From: Phosphoribacter sp035448065
GTDB taxonomy: Bacteria; Actinomycetota; Actinomycetes; Actinomycetales; Dermatophilaceae
Direction of reading: 5' to 3'
Length of the DNA stretch: 7,761 bases
Assembly: GCA_035448065.1 (NCBI GenBank)
Contig: DAOTIG010000149.1
Coordinates: 1 to 7,761, forward strand
Shown: piece after piece, positions 1-6,087 of the stretch
Layout of the letters: each line of letters opens with the position of its first letter
How positions within the stretch are numbered: the first letter of the stretch is position 1
Made by a program: the position numbers and the translations under genes
Notes under the pieces: model-generated
What the model was told of the DNA's origin: nothing
What the model saw: only the letters and a program-made list of their open reading frames with translations
Database searches by the model: none

Positions 1-113
1 TCCTCATGCCCCAACTCAGCCACATCAGATCCTCACACGGACGGGGCCCCGACGCTGTCGCGTAGCGCAGGATCCAGCTCAGCCGATTCGGTGTGAGTCA
101 TTCCAGACCGGAA
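1..113. other. Gene-free edge downstream of ychF
   Basis: No gene can be supported here. One forward frame is open from the window edge to a TGA at 94-96, giving a Ser-rich tail of 31 residues that could be the C-terminus of a gene starting outside the window. A reverse-strand ATG at 99-101 gives a 22-residue reading frame ending at 33-35, with only a weak GGA before it. Neither has recognisable features. Confidence 0.4.
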
Positions 114-1199
114 CTACACGTTGAACCTGAACTCGACCACGTCCCCATCAACCATCACGTAGTCCTTGCCTTCCATCCGGACCTTGCCGGCGGCGCGGGC
201 GGCGGCCATCGAGCCGAGCTCGTCGAGGTCGGCGAAGGACACCACCTCCGCCTTGATGAACCCCCGCTGGAAGTCGGTGTGGATCACTCCGGCCGCCTGC
301 GGCGCGGTCCAGCCCTGCCGGATCGTCCAGGCCCGCGACTCCTTCGGCCCAGCAGTCAGATACGTCTGCAGCCCCAGGGTGTGGAAGCCCACTCGCGCCA
401 GCTGGTCCAGCCCCGGCTCGCTGACACCGACCGACTCGAGCAGCTCGCGCGCCTCGTCCGCCTCGAGCTCGGCGAGGTCGGCCTCGAGCTTCGCCGACAG
501 GAAGACGCTGTCCGCCGGCGCCACCGACGCCGAGAGCCGTTGCCGCAGAGCCTCATCCGCGAGCTGGTCCTCGTCGACGTTGAAGACGTAGATGAACGGC
601 TTCGTCGTCAACAGCTGCAGCTCACGCGCGGCGGCGAGGTCGACACCGTGCGCCGGCCCGGCGGCATACAGGGTCTGCCCGGCCTCGAGACAGCGTTGCG
701 CCGCAACGGCGTTCTCGTATGCCGCGCGCTTCTCCTTGACGATCCGCGACTCCTTCTCGAGGCGCGGCACCGCCTTCTCGAGCGTCTGCAGGTCGGCGAG
801 GCACAGCTCGGTCTCGATGGTCGAGATGTCGCTCGTCGGGTCGACCTTGCCGTCGACGTGCACGACGTCGCCGTCGGCGAAGACCCGCACCACCTGGCAG
901 ATGGCATCCGCCTCGCGGATGTTGGCGAGGAACTTGTTGCCCAGCCCCTCCCCCTCGCTCGCCCCCTTGACGATGCCGGCGATGTCGACGAACGACACCG
1001 TCGCGGGCAGGATCTTCTCCGACCCGAAGATCTCGGCCAGCCGCGCTAGCCGCGGGTCGGGCAGCGGCACCACCCCGACGTTGGGCTCGATCGTCGCGAA
1101 CGGATAGTTCGCGGCGAGCACGTCGTTCTTGGTCAGCGCGTTGAAGAGGGTCGACTTGCCGACGTTGGGCAGGCCGACGATCCCGATGGTGAGTGCCAC
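114..1199 (-). CDS. ychF: Redox-regulated ATPase YchF (OLA1 family)
   Basis: YchF is a TRAFAC-class P-loop NTPase of the Obg subfamily that prefers ATP over GTP. It binds ribosomes and is implicated in stress and redox responses. The 361 residues match the usual family length of about 363. Visible motifs are the P-loop GLPNVGKST (9-17), the switch/G2 segment NYPFATIEPN (31-40), the G3-like DIAGIVKGAS (72-81), and the non-canonical G4 region NVDE (207-210), which in this family goes with ATP preference. The C-terminal TGS domain covers about 279-361 and contains the conserved stretches around TAGPKESRAW and HTDFQRGFIKAEVV. The start is a GTG (plus-strand CAC at 1197-1199), giving MALTIGIVG, the N-terminus expected for actinobacterial homologues. 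No Shine-Dalgarno precedes it. A TAGAAT box lies 9 nt upstream, so the mRNA is probably leaderless or nearly so. It is transcribed divergently from the small gene at 1291. Identification is secure. Confidence 0.98.
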   Translation of the reverse strand: MALTIGIVGLPNVGKSTLFNALTKNDVLAANYPFATIEPNVGVVPLPDPRLARLAEIFGSEKILPATVSFVDIAGIVKGASEGEGLGNKFLANIREADAICQVVRVFADGDVVHVDGKVDPTSDISTIETELCLADLQTLEKAVPRLEKESRIVKEKRAAYENAVAAQRCLEAGQTLYAAGPAHGVDLAAARELQLLTTKPFIYVFNVDEDQLADEALRQRLSASVAPADSVFLSAKLEADLAELEADEARELLESVGVSEPGLDQLARVGFHTLGLQTYLTAGPKESRAWTIRQGWTAPQAAGVIHTDFQRGFIKAEVVSFADLDELGSMAAARAAGKVRMEGKDYVMVDGDVVEFRFNV

Positions 1200-1208
1200 A
1201 AACAGGTG

Positions 1209-1214
1209 ATTCTA
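1209..1214 (-). promoter_or_regulatory. Predicted -10 box (TAGAAT) of ychF
   Basis: On the minus strand the hexamer reads TAGAAT, matching five of six positions of the sigma-A consensus TATAAT. It ends 9 nt before the GTG start of ychF. No clear -35 is visible; the best is GGGACG at 1234-1239 with a 19-nt gap. Because ychF has no Shine-Dalgarno, a leaderless or nearly leaderless transcript is inferred. Confidence 0.5.
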
Positions 1215-1255
1215 CGTGTCGGCGCGCGGCGCCCGTCCCAGGCTCCCCCTGCGCT

Positions 1256-1261
1256 TACCAT
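1256..1261 (+). promoter_or_regulatory. Possible -10 box (TACCAT) of the small gene
   Basis: TACCAT fits the actinobacterial TANNNT pattern and lies 29 nt before the ATG at 1291, leaving room for a short leader carrying the GAGGAGG ribosome site. The same 10-mer TACCATCGAG recurs at 2452-2461 in front of another forward gene. No convincing -35 is present. Confidence 0.35.
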
Positions 1262-1290
1262 CGAGACAGACCCATCTCGAGGAGGCACCG

Positions 1291-1425
1291 ATGTTCTGGA
1301 AGCGCTGGTTCAACTTCGGCAAGAAGAACGGCGAGCTGCGGCAGGGCGGCCAGCCCGCCCCGGAGCAGAAGGGCAAGGACTCGATCCCGGGCTTCCCGAT
1401 GCCCACGCCCAAGAAGAAGGACTGA
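1291..1425 (+). CDS. Small basic protein of unknown function (44 aa)
   Basis: The ATG at 1291 is preceded by a strong ribosome site (GAGGAGG at 1279-1285, 5 nt spacing). The 44-residue product is not recognised. Its N-terminus FWKRWFNFGKK is rich in aromatic and basic residues and could form an amphipathic membrane- or nucleic-acid-binding segment. The middle is Gln/Pro/Gly-rich and the end is Lys-rich (PTPKKKD). There are about ten basic residues against four acidic ones and no cysteine. A longer frame beginning at 1216 has no ribosome site and would add an Arg/Pro-rich extension typical of out-of-frame translation, so I reject that start. The gene is divergent from ychF and convergent with the thioesterase gene, with a hairpin between. 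The ribosome site, GC-biased codon use and isolated position support a real gene; function is unknown. Confidence 0.72.
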   Translation: MFWKRWFNFGKKNGELRQGGQPAPEQKGKDSIPGFPMPTPKKKD

Positions 1426-1432
1426 CCCACCC

Positions 1433-1465
1433 GGTATGCCGCGTGCCTGCCGCGCGCGGCATACC
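1433..1465. terminator. Inverted pair of the GGTATGCCGC word; possible two-way terminator
   Basis: GGTATGCCGCG (1433-1443) and its exact complement CGCGGCATACC (1455-1465) form an 11-bp GC-rich stem with an 11-nt loop. It fills the 42-bp gap between the stop of the small forward gene (1425) and the stop of the reverse thioesterase gene (1468). That is where a bidirectional terminator is expected. Neither strand has a U-tract, so classical Rho-independent termination is uncertain. The arms are copies of the word dispersed across the window. Confidence 0.55.
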
Positions 1466-1467
1466 GC

Positions 1468-2304
1468 TCAGGCGCGTGGCACCCGCCACCCGCACAGCTG
1501 GCGGGACAGCGCGACCAGCCGGCCGGTCGAGTCCCAGATCCGGGCGTCCTCCTCCATCAGGCCGCCCGCGACGTTCTCGGTGCGCAGCTGCACCTGCAGC
1601 CAGCCAGCCGCCGGGTGGGCCCGCAGGTGGGCGCTGAACTCGAGTGTCGGCGTCCAGCCCAGCAGTCCGAGGTCGAAGGCCACCGGAGGCAGGGCGTCGA
1701 GCGCCCAGACGAGCGACATCACATCGGGCTCGCGCCCGTCGGCCAGCCGCAGCCACCCCGACAGCACTCCCTGATGCGACGGCTGTCCCCGCAGCCATCC
1801 CGACGTCGCCGGGTCGAGCCGAATCTCCATGCGTGACAGCAGAGTCGAGTGCCGCAGGAAGTCCGGAGTCTCGTCGCTGCCGATGCATCGATCGGGCGGG
1901 GGCAGCTCCGGCGCCGCCGCCGCGAGCACGACCGGCTCGATCCGGTCGGTGAGGTCGCCGAAGGTCGCGAGCATGCGCACCCGCTCGACGCTGCCGAGGG
2001 CGTCGTCGGGCTGGGTGAGCACTGCCTGACCCGTCGACATCGTCCGCCCCGCCCGCAACACGCTCGTGCGGATCGACAGCGGGCCCGGTGTCGCCGGGCT
2101 GAGGAAGAAGGCCGACAGCGCGAGCGGGTCGGGGTGCCCGCCGTCGTCGTCGAGCTGGCCGCGTAGCGCGTTGGCCGCGATCGCCATGAGCACGCCGCCG
2201 TTGACTCCGTTGCCGATCTGCCACCGGTCATCGAGCCGGGCGGTCCACTCGCCCTTGCCCCGCCCTGCCTGCACCGCGATCGCGTCGTCGAATTCCGAGC
2301 TCAT
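1468..2304 (-). CDS. TesB-like acyl-CoA thioesterase family protein
   Basis: The 278 residues have the layout of a double-hotdog thioesterase (TesB-like / 4HBT_3 type), which hydrolyses acyl-CoA thioesters in the cytosol. The first hotdog unit carries the NGG motif at 35-37 (in GNGVNGGVLMAIAANAL), the segment that in this family packs as the central hotdog helix. The second unit ends in the strands EFSAHLRAHPAAGWLQVQLR (222-241) and EEDARIWDSTGRLVALSRQL (251-270), typical of the family C-terminus. No signal peptide or membrane helix is seen. The ATG at 2302-2304 lacks a Shine-Dalgarno. A weak CACACT box lies 6 nt upstream, so a leaderless start is possible. The gene contains no copy of the GTATGCC word, the longest such gap in the window (1465 to 2385). 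It is divergent from the membrane-protein gene at 2505. Substrate cannot be inferred; a non-enzymatic hotdog protein is the alternative. Confidence 0.85.
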   Translation of the reverse strand: MSSEFDDAIAVQAGRGKGEWTARLDDRWQIGNGVNGGVLMAIAANALRGQLDDDGGHPDPLALSAFFLSPATPGPLSIRTSVLRAGRTMSTGQAVLTQPDDALGSVERVRMLATFGDLTDRIEPVVLAAAAPELPPPDRCIGSDETPDFLRHSTLLSRMEIRLDPATSGWLRGQPSHQGVLSGWLRLADGREPDVMSLVWALDALPPVAFDLGLLGWTPTLEFSAHLRAHPAAGWLQVQLRTENVAGGLMEEDARIWDSTGRLVALSRQLCGWRVPRA

Positions 2305-2384
2305 GGCGTCAGTGTGTCAGCCGACCCGCTGGGCGACGGCGAAGACCCTGCGGAAGGGCAGCAGCACCCCGGCCGGACCTTCCG

Positions 2385-2455
2385 GGTATGCCGCGCGCAG
2401 CCTGCGTCGGAGCCCCTTTGGCGCGGTCCGGGTCCCAGGCGTGCTGCGGCATACC
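2385..2455. repeat. Inverted pair of the GGTATGCCGC word in a divergent spacer
   Basis: GGTATGCCGC at 2385-2394 and GCGGCATACC at 2446-2455 face each other across 51 nt in the 200-bp spacer between the reverse thioesterase gene and the forward membrane-protein gene. The right copy overlaps a possible -10 box at 2452-2457. The long loop makes a terminator unlikely. A protein-binding or word-type role is possible. Confidence 0.6.
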
Positions 2456-2457
2456 AT
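2452..2457 (+). promoter_or_regulatory. Possible -10 box (TACCAT) for the 2505-4881 operon
   Basis: TACCAT, continuing as TACCATCGAG, is identical over 10 bases to the putative promoter at 1256-1265. Transcription from it would begin near 2464, so the palindrome at 2475-2492 would lie just downstream of the start point. TATCTT at 2475-2480, inside the palindrome, is an alternative -10. No clear -35 is seen for either. Confidence 0.35.
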
Positions 2458-2474
2458 CGAGGGAATCAGCAAGA

Positions 2475-2492
2475 TATCTTGATGTCAAGATA
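2475..2492. promoter_or_regulatory. 18-bp perfect palindromic operator (MarR-type)
   Basis: TATCTTGATGTCAAGATA has two perfect 8-bp arms (TATCTTGA / TCAAGATA) around a central TG. It is very AT-rich for this DNA, and ends 3 nt before the GGAGG ribosome site of the gene at 2505. Its size, symmetry and position are those of a dimeric winged-helix (MarR-like) repressor site. I recall similar palindromes being attributed to the MarR protein TamR upstream of central-metabolism genes in Streptomyces, but I cannot verify that match here. No regulator gene lies in the window. Confidence 0.68.
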
Positions 2493-2504
2493 CATGGAGG
2501 ATGG

Positions 2505-3689
2505 ATGCGGCGGCTCCTCGCGGCGCTGGCGGTGTGCGTCGCGCTGCTCTCGACCGCCGTGACCGGCCACGTCGGATGGGCCTGGCTCGGTCCGCCCTCC
2601 GACGAGGTCCGGGTGGCCACCCAAGTGGCCTTCCTCGATGAGACCCTGCGCGATGGCGCCGGCCCGCGGATGCAGGCGCTCTTCCCCGAGGGCGATCTCT
2701 TCACCGAGGTGCTCACCGGCACGGCCGCCGCCCGGCTCGCCGCCGCGGGCATCGACCGCGACCGGCACCTGGCCTTCGCCCGACGCGCCCTGGCGGCGGT
2801 CGACGCACCTCGCAATCGTGGCCTCTTCGCCGGCGTCACGAGCCCTCCCGAGGGGGTCTTCTATCGCGGCTGGCGACTGCTGCTGCTCGTCGAGATCGCC
2901 CGCGCATCAACGCAATCCGCGGAACGGGATGCCGTGCTCGCCGAGCAGACCATGCTGCGCACGGCAGCCCAGGCCAGCAGCACGGGCCTGCTCGAGTCAT
3001 ATCCGGGTCAGACCTGGCCGTGCGACAACGTCGTCGGGATGGCGGCGCTCGTCCGGGCCGGCGCGGTCACCGGACATGACGACACCGCCCTTGCCCGCTC
3101 GTGGCTGGCGACGCTGGAGCCGTTGCGGGACAAGGCAACCGGGCTGCTGCCCCACCAGGTCCGCCCGGACGGCACCATCAGCCACGGCCCCCGCGGCAGC
3201 TCGCAGTCGATCATCCAGACCTTCCTCCCCGACGTCGACGCCGCGCGCGCCGGCGGCGAGTGGGCGGCATACACGCGCGCCTTCGTCGTGCGCGAGGCAG
3301 GACTGGTCGGAGTGCGCGAATACCCAATCGGCACAACGGGTTCCGGCGACGTCGACTCGGGACCGCTCGTGCTCGGGGTGTCCGCCAGCTCCTCGGCGGT
3401 CACCCTCGCGGCCGCGCGTCGCAACGGCGACATCGCCCTGGCCGACACTCTCGACCGCGAGGCCGAGCTGCTCGGCGTCGGCATCTCCTGGGCCGGCACC
3501 CGCCGGTATGCCGCGGGACAGCTCCCCGTCGGCGACGCCTTCCTCGCGTGGGCTCGGTCGGCCCCCGTCGGCGCCCCGATCGCCCACACCTCCCCCGGCG
3601 CCTGGTGGCCGCTCTTCGGGCTGCTCGCGGTGTGGCCGGCGATCGCTGTCGGTGCCGGGTGGCATCGTTTGCGGCATGGTCGCCGCTAG
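2505..3689 (+). CDS. Uncharacterised protein anchored at both termini (394 aa)
   Basis: I do not recognise this family. The ATG at 2505 follows GGAGG at 2496-2500. An in-frame start at 2388 would translate the operator and lacks a ribosome site, so it is rejected. The N-terminus MRRLLAALAVCVALLST (hydrophobic 4-28, Arg2-Arg3 in front) is an uncleaved anchor or a signal peptide without a lipobox. A second hydrophobic segment at about 366-386 is followed by HRLRHGRR. The positive charges predict both ends in the cytosol and residues 30-360 outside. That region is a string of amphipathic helices with Gly/Pro-rich turns, suggestive of an alpha/alpha-barrel fold. It contains the notable stretches YPGQTWPCDNVVGMAAL (with Cys173 and Asp174, the only cysteine outside the first anchor) and DVDSGPLVLG around Asp284. 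The gene overlaps rmuC by 14 nt, indicating one transcript and translational coupling. Enzymatic function is possible but unproven. Confidence 0.85.
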   Translation: MRRLLAALAVCVALLSTAVTGHVGWAWLGPPSDEVRVATQVAFLDETLRDGAGPRMQALFPEGDLFTEVLTGTAAARLAAAGIDRDRHLAFARRALAAVDAPRNRGLFAGVTSPPEGVFYRGWRLLLLVEIARASTQSAERDAVLAEQTMLRTAAQASSTGLLESYPGQTWPCDNVVGMAALVRAGAVTGHDDTALARSWLATLEPLRDKATGLLPHQVRPDGTISHGPRGSSQSIIQTFLPDVDAARAGGEWAAYTRAFVVREAGLVGVREYPIGTTGSGDVDSGPLVLGVSASSSAVTLAAARRNGDIALADTLDREAELLGVGISWAGTRRYAAGQLPVGDAFLAWARSAPVGAPIAHTSPGAWWPLFGLLAVWPAIAVGAGWHRLRHGRR

Positions 3690-4881
3690 CTGGATCGTCG
3701 TCACCGCCCTCGTCGCCGGGCTGCTCACCTGGCTGCTCGTCACCAATCGGTATGCCGCGCGCCTTGCCGCTGCGGTCGCCGAGCGCGACGCGCTGCGGGA
3801 GCGGGTCGCCGACCTCGAGGGCTCGGCCGACGCCGTCGTCGAGACGGCCCAGCTCATCGCGCCGCTGCGCGAGAGCCTCACCCGGGTCGAGCGGCAGGTG
3901 CACACCCTCGAGCGCGACCGCAGCGAGCAGTTCGCGGTCGTCGCCAGCGGGCTGGCCCAGGTGCGCGACAGCGCCGAGGGGCTGCGCGACCAGACCGCCT
4001 CGCTCGTCGGGTCGCTGTCCTCGGCCAACGTCCGTGGTGCCTGGGGCGAGGTGACCCTGCAGCGGGTCCTCGAGGCCTCGGGCATGCTCGCCCGCTGCGA
4101 CCTGGACACCCAGGTGAGCGCGACGAGCGGCTCGGGCCGGCCGATCCGACCCGACGTCGTCGTCCACCTCCCGGGCGATCGGCACGTCGCCGTCGACGCC
4201 AAGGCGCCGATGACCGACTTCCTCGCCGCGCACGCCGACGGGGTGACCGGCGACGAGCGGGCGGCCCGGCTCCGGGCCCACGCGCGCGCCCTGCGCGGCC
4301 ACGTCGACGCCCTCGCGGCGAAGGACTACTGGTCGGCGTGGCCGGGCTCGCCCGAGCTCGTCATCGCCTTCGTGCCCGGCGAGGGCTTCCTCGCGGCCGC
4401 CCTGGCCGCCGACCCGGGGCTGCACGAGCACGCGATGCGCCGCACCGTCGTGCTCGCCTCCCCGGCCACCCTGCTCGCCGTGCTGCGCGCGGTGGCGCTC
4501 GGCTGGCAGCAGGACTCCCTCGCGCAGGGGGCGCGGGAGCTGCTGTCGGCCGGGCGCGAGCTCTATGCGCGGATCGGCGCGGTGGCGCGGCATACCGAGA
4601 CGATGGGAGCCGGCTTGCGTCGCTCGGTCGAGGCCTACAACGCCCTCGTCGGCTCGATGGAGAGCCGGGTGCTCGTCACCGCCCGGCGACTGCACGAGCT
4701 CGGCGTGGTGAGCGACGCACAGCCGGCTCCATCGGTCGCGCCGCTCGAGGTCGCACCGCGCTCGTTGTCGGCTGCGGAGCTCGTCGAGGCGCTGCACCGG
4801 GACGCCCTGCCGCCGGTCGGCGGCGTCTCCCCCGATGCGGATGCCGGGAGCGCCCCTCCTACCCAGCGGGCGGCCGGCTGA
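3676..4881 (+). CDS. rmuC: DNA recombination protein RmuC
   Basis: RmuC-family proteins are predicted membrane-tethered nucleases. In E. coli, loss of rmuC raises inversion rates at short inverted repeats. The 401 residues show the family plan. There is one N-terminal membrane helix (about 5-22), then a coiled-coil heptad region (about 28-115). The conserved WGE motif follows (Trp123-Gly-Glu125, in RGAWGEVTLQRVLEASGM). Next is a restriction-endonuclease-like core with RPD (Asp160) and VDAK (Asp174, Lys176). The signature FVPGEGF (232-238) and LASPATLLAVLR (260-271) come last. The protein is somewhat shorter than E. coli RmuC (about 475), mainly in the coiled coil. The ATG at 3676 lies inside the 3' end of the preceding gene (14-nt overlap) with only a weak GGGTGG upstream, so translation probably depends on coupling. 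An in-frame GTG at 3652 is an alternative start. It converges on ispH with a 46-bp gap. Confidence 0.95.
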   Translation: MVAASWIVVTALVAGLLTWLLVTNRYAARLAAAVAERDALRERVADLEGSADAVVETAQLIAPLRESLTRVERQVHTLERDRSEQFAVVASGLAQVRDSAEGLRDQTASLVGSLSSANVRGAWGEVTLQRVLEASGMLARCDLDTQVSATSGSGRPIRPDVVVHLPGDRHVAVDAKAPMTDFLAAHADGVTGDERAARLRAHARALRGHVDALAAKDYWSAWPGSPELVIAFVPGEGFLAAALAADPGLHEHAMRRTVVLASPATLLAVLRAVALGWQQDSLAQGARELLSAGRELYARIGAVARHTETMGAGLRRSVEAYNALVGSMESRVLVTARRLHELGVVSDAQPAPSVAPLEVAPRSLSAAELVEALHRDALPPVGGVSPDADAGSAPPTQRAAG

Positions 4882-4889
4882 CCAGCCAC

Positions 4890-4917
4890 GACCGCAGGGA
4901 CCGCCGGGACCGCCCGG
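4890..4917. repeat. Three imperfect 9-10-bp tandem repeats in a convergent gap; weak terminator
   Basis: GACCGCAGG (4890-4898), GACCGCCGG (4899-4907) and GACCGCCCGG (4908-4917) follow one another in the 46-bp gap between the stops of rmuC and ispH. CCGGG (4904-4908) and CCCGG (4913-4917) can form a 5-bp stem with a 4-nt loop. There is no U-tract. Termination is inferred mainly from the convergent position. Confidence 0.3.
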
Positions 4918-4927
4918 GAGGGATCGC

Positions 4928-5986
4928 TCAGTGCAGCGAGCTCGTCACGGCGTCCATCGCATCGCGCCGGTATGCCGCGTCGTGCCGCACGCCTGCGACG
5001 TCGGCGCCGGTGCGGGCCTTGAGGTCGCGGCGCAGCTCGTTGGGCAGGGCGAAGAGCAGCGACTCCTCCGCGGCGACGACCGGCTGCACGTCGGTGTAGC
5101 CGTGCGCGGCGAGGTAGTCGAGGACGTCGCGGACCAGGATCTCCGGCACGCTCGCACCCGAGGTCACCCCGACCGTCGTCACGCCGTCGAGCCACGCCTC
5201 GTCGATCTCCGCGGCATAGTCGACGAGATGCCCGGCCCGCGCCCCGTGCTCGAGCGCGACCTCGACGAGGCGCACCGAGTTCGATGAGTTGCGCGAGCCG
5301 ACGACGATCATCAGGTCGGTCTCGGCGGCCATCTGCTTCACCGCGAGCTGCCGGTTCTGGGTGGCGTAGCAGATGTCGTCGCTCGGCGGGTCGACGAGCG
5401 CCGGGAAGCGCTCGCGCAGCCGGCGCACCGTCTCCATCGTCTCGTCGACCGACAGCGTGGTCTGCGAGAGCCACACGACCTTGTCGGGGTCGCGGACCTC
5501 GATGCCGTCGACCGCGTGCGGACCGTCGACGATGGTGATGTGCTCGGGCGCCTCACCGCTCGTGCCGACGACCTCCTCGTGGCCCTCGTGGCCGATGAGC
5601 AGGATGTCATAGTCGTCGTGGGCGAAGCGGACCGCCTCGCGGTGCACCTTGGTGACCAGCGGGCAGGTCGCGTCGATCGTCTTGAGCGACCGGGCCCGCG
5701 CCTCGTCGTGGACGACCGGGGCGACACCGTGCGCGGAGAAGATGACCGTCGCGCCCTCGGGCACCTCGTCCGTCTCGTCGACGAAGACCGCGCCGCGCCC
5801 CCGCAGCGTCTCGACGACGTGCTTGTTGTGCACGATCTCCTTGCGCACGTAGACCGGCGGGCCGTAGAGCTCCAGCGCCTTCTCGACGGTGACCACCGCG
5901 CGGTCCACGCCGGCGCAGTAGCCGCGCGGAGCTGCGAGCAGCACCCGCTTCGGCGAGATCCCGGACGTATCAGCAGCAGGCGGCAT
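4928..5986 (-). CDS. ispH: 4-hydroxy-3-methylbut-2-enyl diphosphate reductase (IspH/LytB)
   Basis: IspH is the last enzyme of the MEP pathway. It uses a 4Fe-4S cluster to reduce HMBPP to IPP and DMAPP in the cytosol. The three cluster cysteines are present in GYCAGV, DATCPLV and DDICYATQNRQ. Numbered from the ATG at 5993-5995 they are Cys27, Cys111 and Cys209; subtract 3 for the start given here. The substrate-binding segments SAHGVAP, GHEGHEEVVGT, SQTTLSVDET and SRNSSNSVRL are intact. Compared with E. coli (316 residues) there is an actinobacterial C-terminal extension of about 40 residues. The start is uncertain: ATG 5984-5986 (352 aa, chosen) lies 7 nt after a TAGCAT box and suits a leaderless mRNA. 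ATG 5993-5995 (355 aa) has no ribosome site. The 6067 start would add an unlikely 24-residue Arg/Cys-rich tail. The gene is divergent from the hydrolase gene and convergent with rmuC. Confidence 0.97.
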   Translation of the reverse strand: MPPAADTSGISPKRVLLAAPRGYCAGVDRAVVTVEKALELYGPPVYVRKEIVHNKHVVETLRGRGAVFVDETDEVPEGATVIFSAHGVAPVVHDEARARSLKTIDATCPLVTKVHREAVRFAHDDYDILLIGHEGHEEVVGTSGEAPEHITIVDGPHAVDGIEVRDPDKVVWLSQTTLSVDETMETVRRLRERFPALVDPPSDDICYATQNRQLAVKQMAAETDLMIVVGSRNSSNSVRLVEVALEHGARAGHLVDYAAEIDEAWLDGVTTVGVTSGASVPEILVRDVLDYLAAHGYTDVQPVVAAEESLLFALPNELRRDLKARTGADVAGVRHDAAYRRDAMDAVTSSLH

Positions 5987-6022
5987 ACCCTCCATGCTAC
6001 GTGCGCACCGCAGGTATGCCGC
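5980..6022. repeat. Inverted pair of the GGTATGCCGC word across the ispH start region
   Basis: GCGGCATACC at 5980-5989 and GGTATGCCGC at 6013-6022 face each other across 23 nt. With one more matching base on the outer side the arms reach 11 bp (5979-5989 and 6013-6023). The left copy contains the chosen ispH start codon, read on the minus strand. The pair sits in the divergent spacer between ispH and the hydrolase gene. Confidence 0.6.
5994..5999 (-). promoter_or_regulatory. Predicted -10 box (TAGCAT) of ispH
   Basis: On the minus strand TAGCAT is followed by seven nucleotides and then ATG at 5984-5986, the spacing expected for a leaderless transcript. It fits TANNNT. The following GGAGGG is too close to that ATG to act as a normal ribosome site. 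No clear -35 is visible; part of a GGTATGCCGC copy lies near the -35 position. Confidence 0.45.
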
Positions 6023-6034
6023 CCTGCCGCACAC

Positions 6035-6057
6035 CGCGAGCAGCTCGCCTGCTCGCG
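6035..6057. promoter_or_regulatory. 9-bp-arm hairpin or operator before the hydrolase gene
   Basis: CGCGAGCAG (6035-6043) and CTGCTCGCG (6049-6057) are exact complements around a 5-nt loop CTCGC. The element ends 19 nt before the AGGAGG ribosome site at 6077-6082. No U-tract follows, so a terminator is unlikely. It could be a leader-RNA hairpin or a dimeric repressor site for the hydrolase gene. Confidence 0.5.
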
Positions 6058-6087
6058 CTCTCCCCACCGCACGTCCAGGAGGCAGCG

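Noticed and set aside
33..101. 22-residue reverse reading frame after ychF
   Set aside because: Very short, weak ribosome site, no recognisable features, and an alternative forward open frame covers the same bases.
2388..2504. N-terminal extension of the membrane-protein frame up to 2388
   Set aside because: It would translate through the putative promoter and the palindrome, has no ribosome site, and would bury the obvious N-terminal anchor; ATG 2505 follows GGAGG at good spacing.
2638..3675. Upstream in-frame extension of rmuC to 2638
   Set aside because: The extension is a Ser/Arg/Pro-rich shadow of the membrane-protein gene; the RmuC membrane helix begins right after ATG 3676.
3400..4797. 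465-codon reverse frame antisense to rmuC
   Set aside because: No domain features and composition of a shadow frame; rmuC on the other strand has family motifs throughout.
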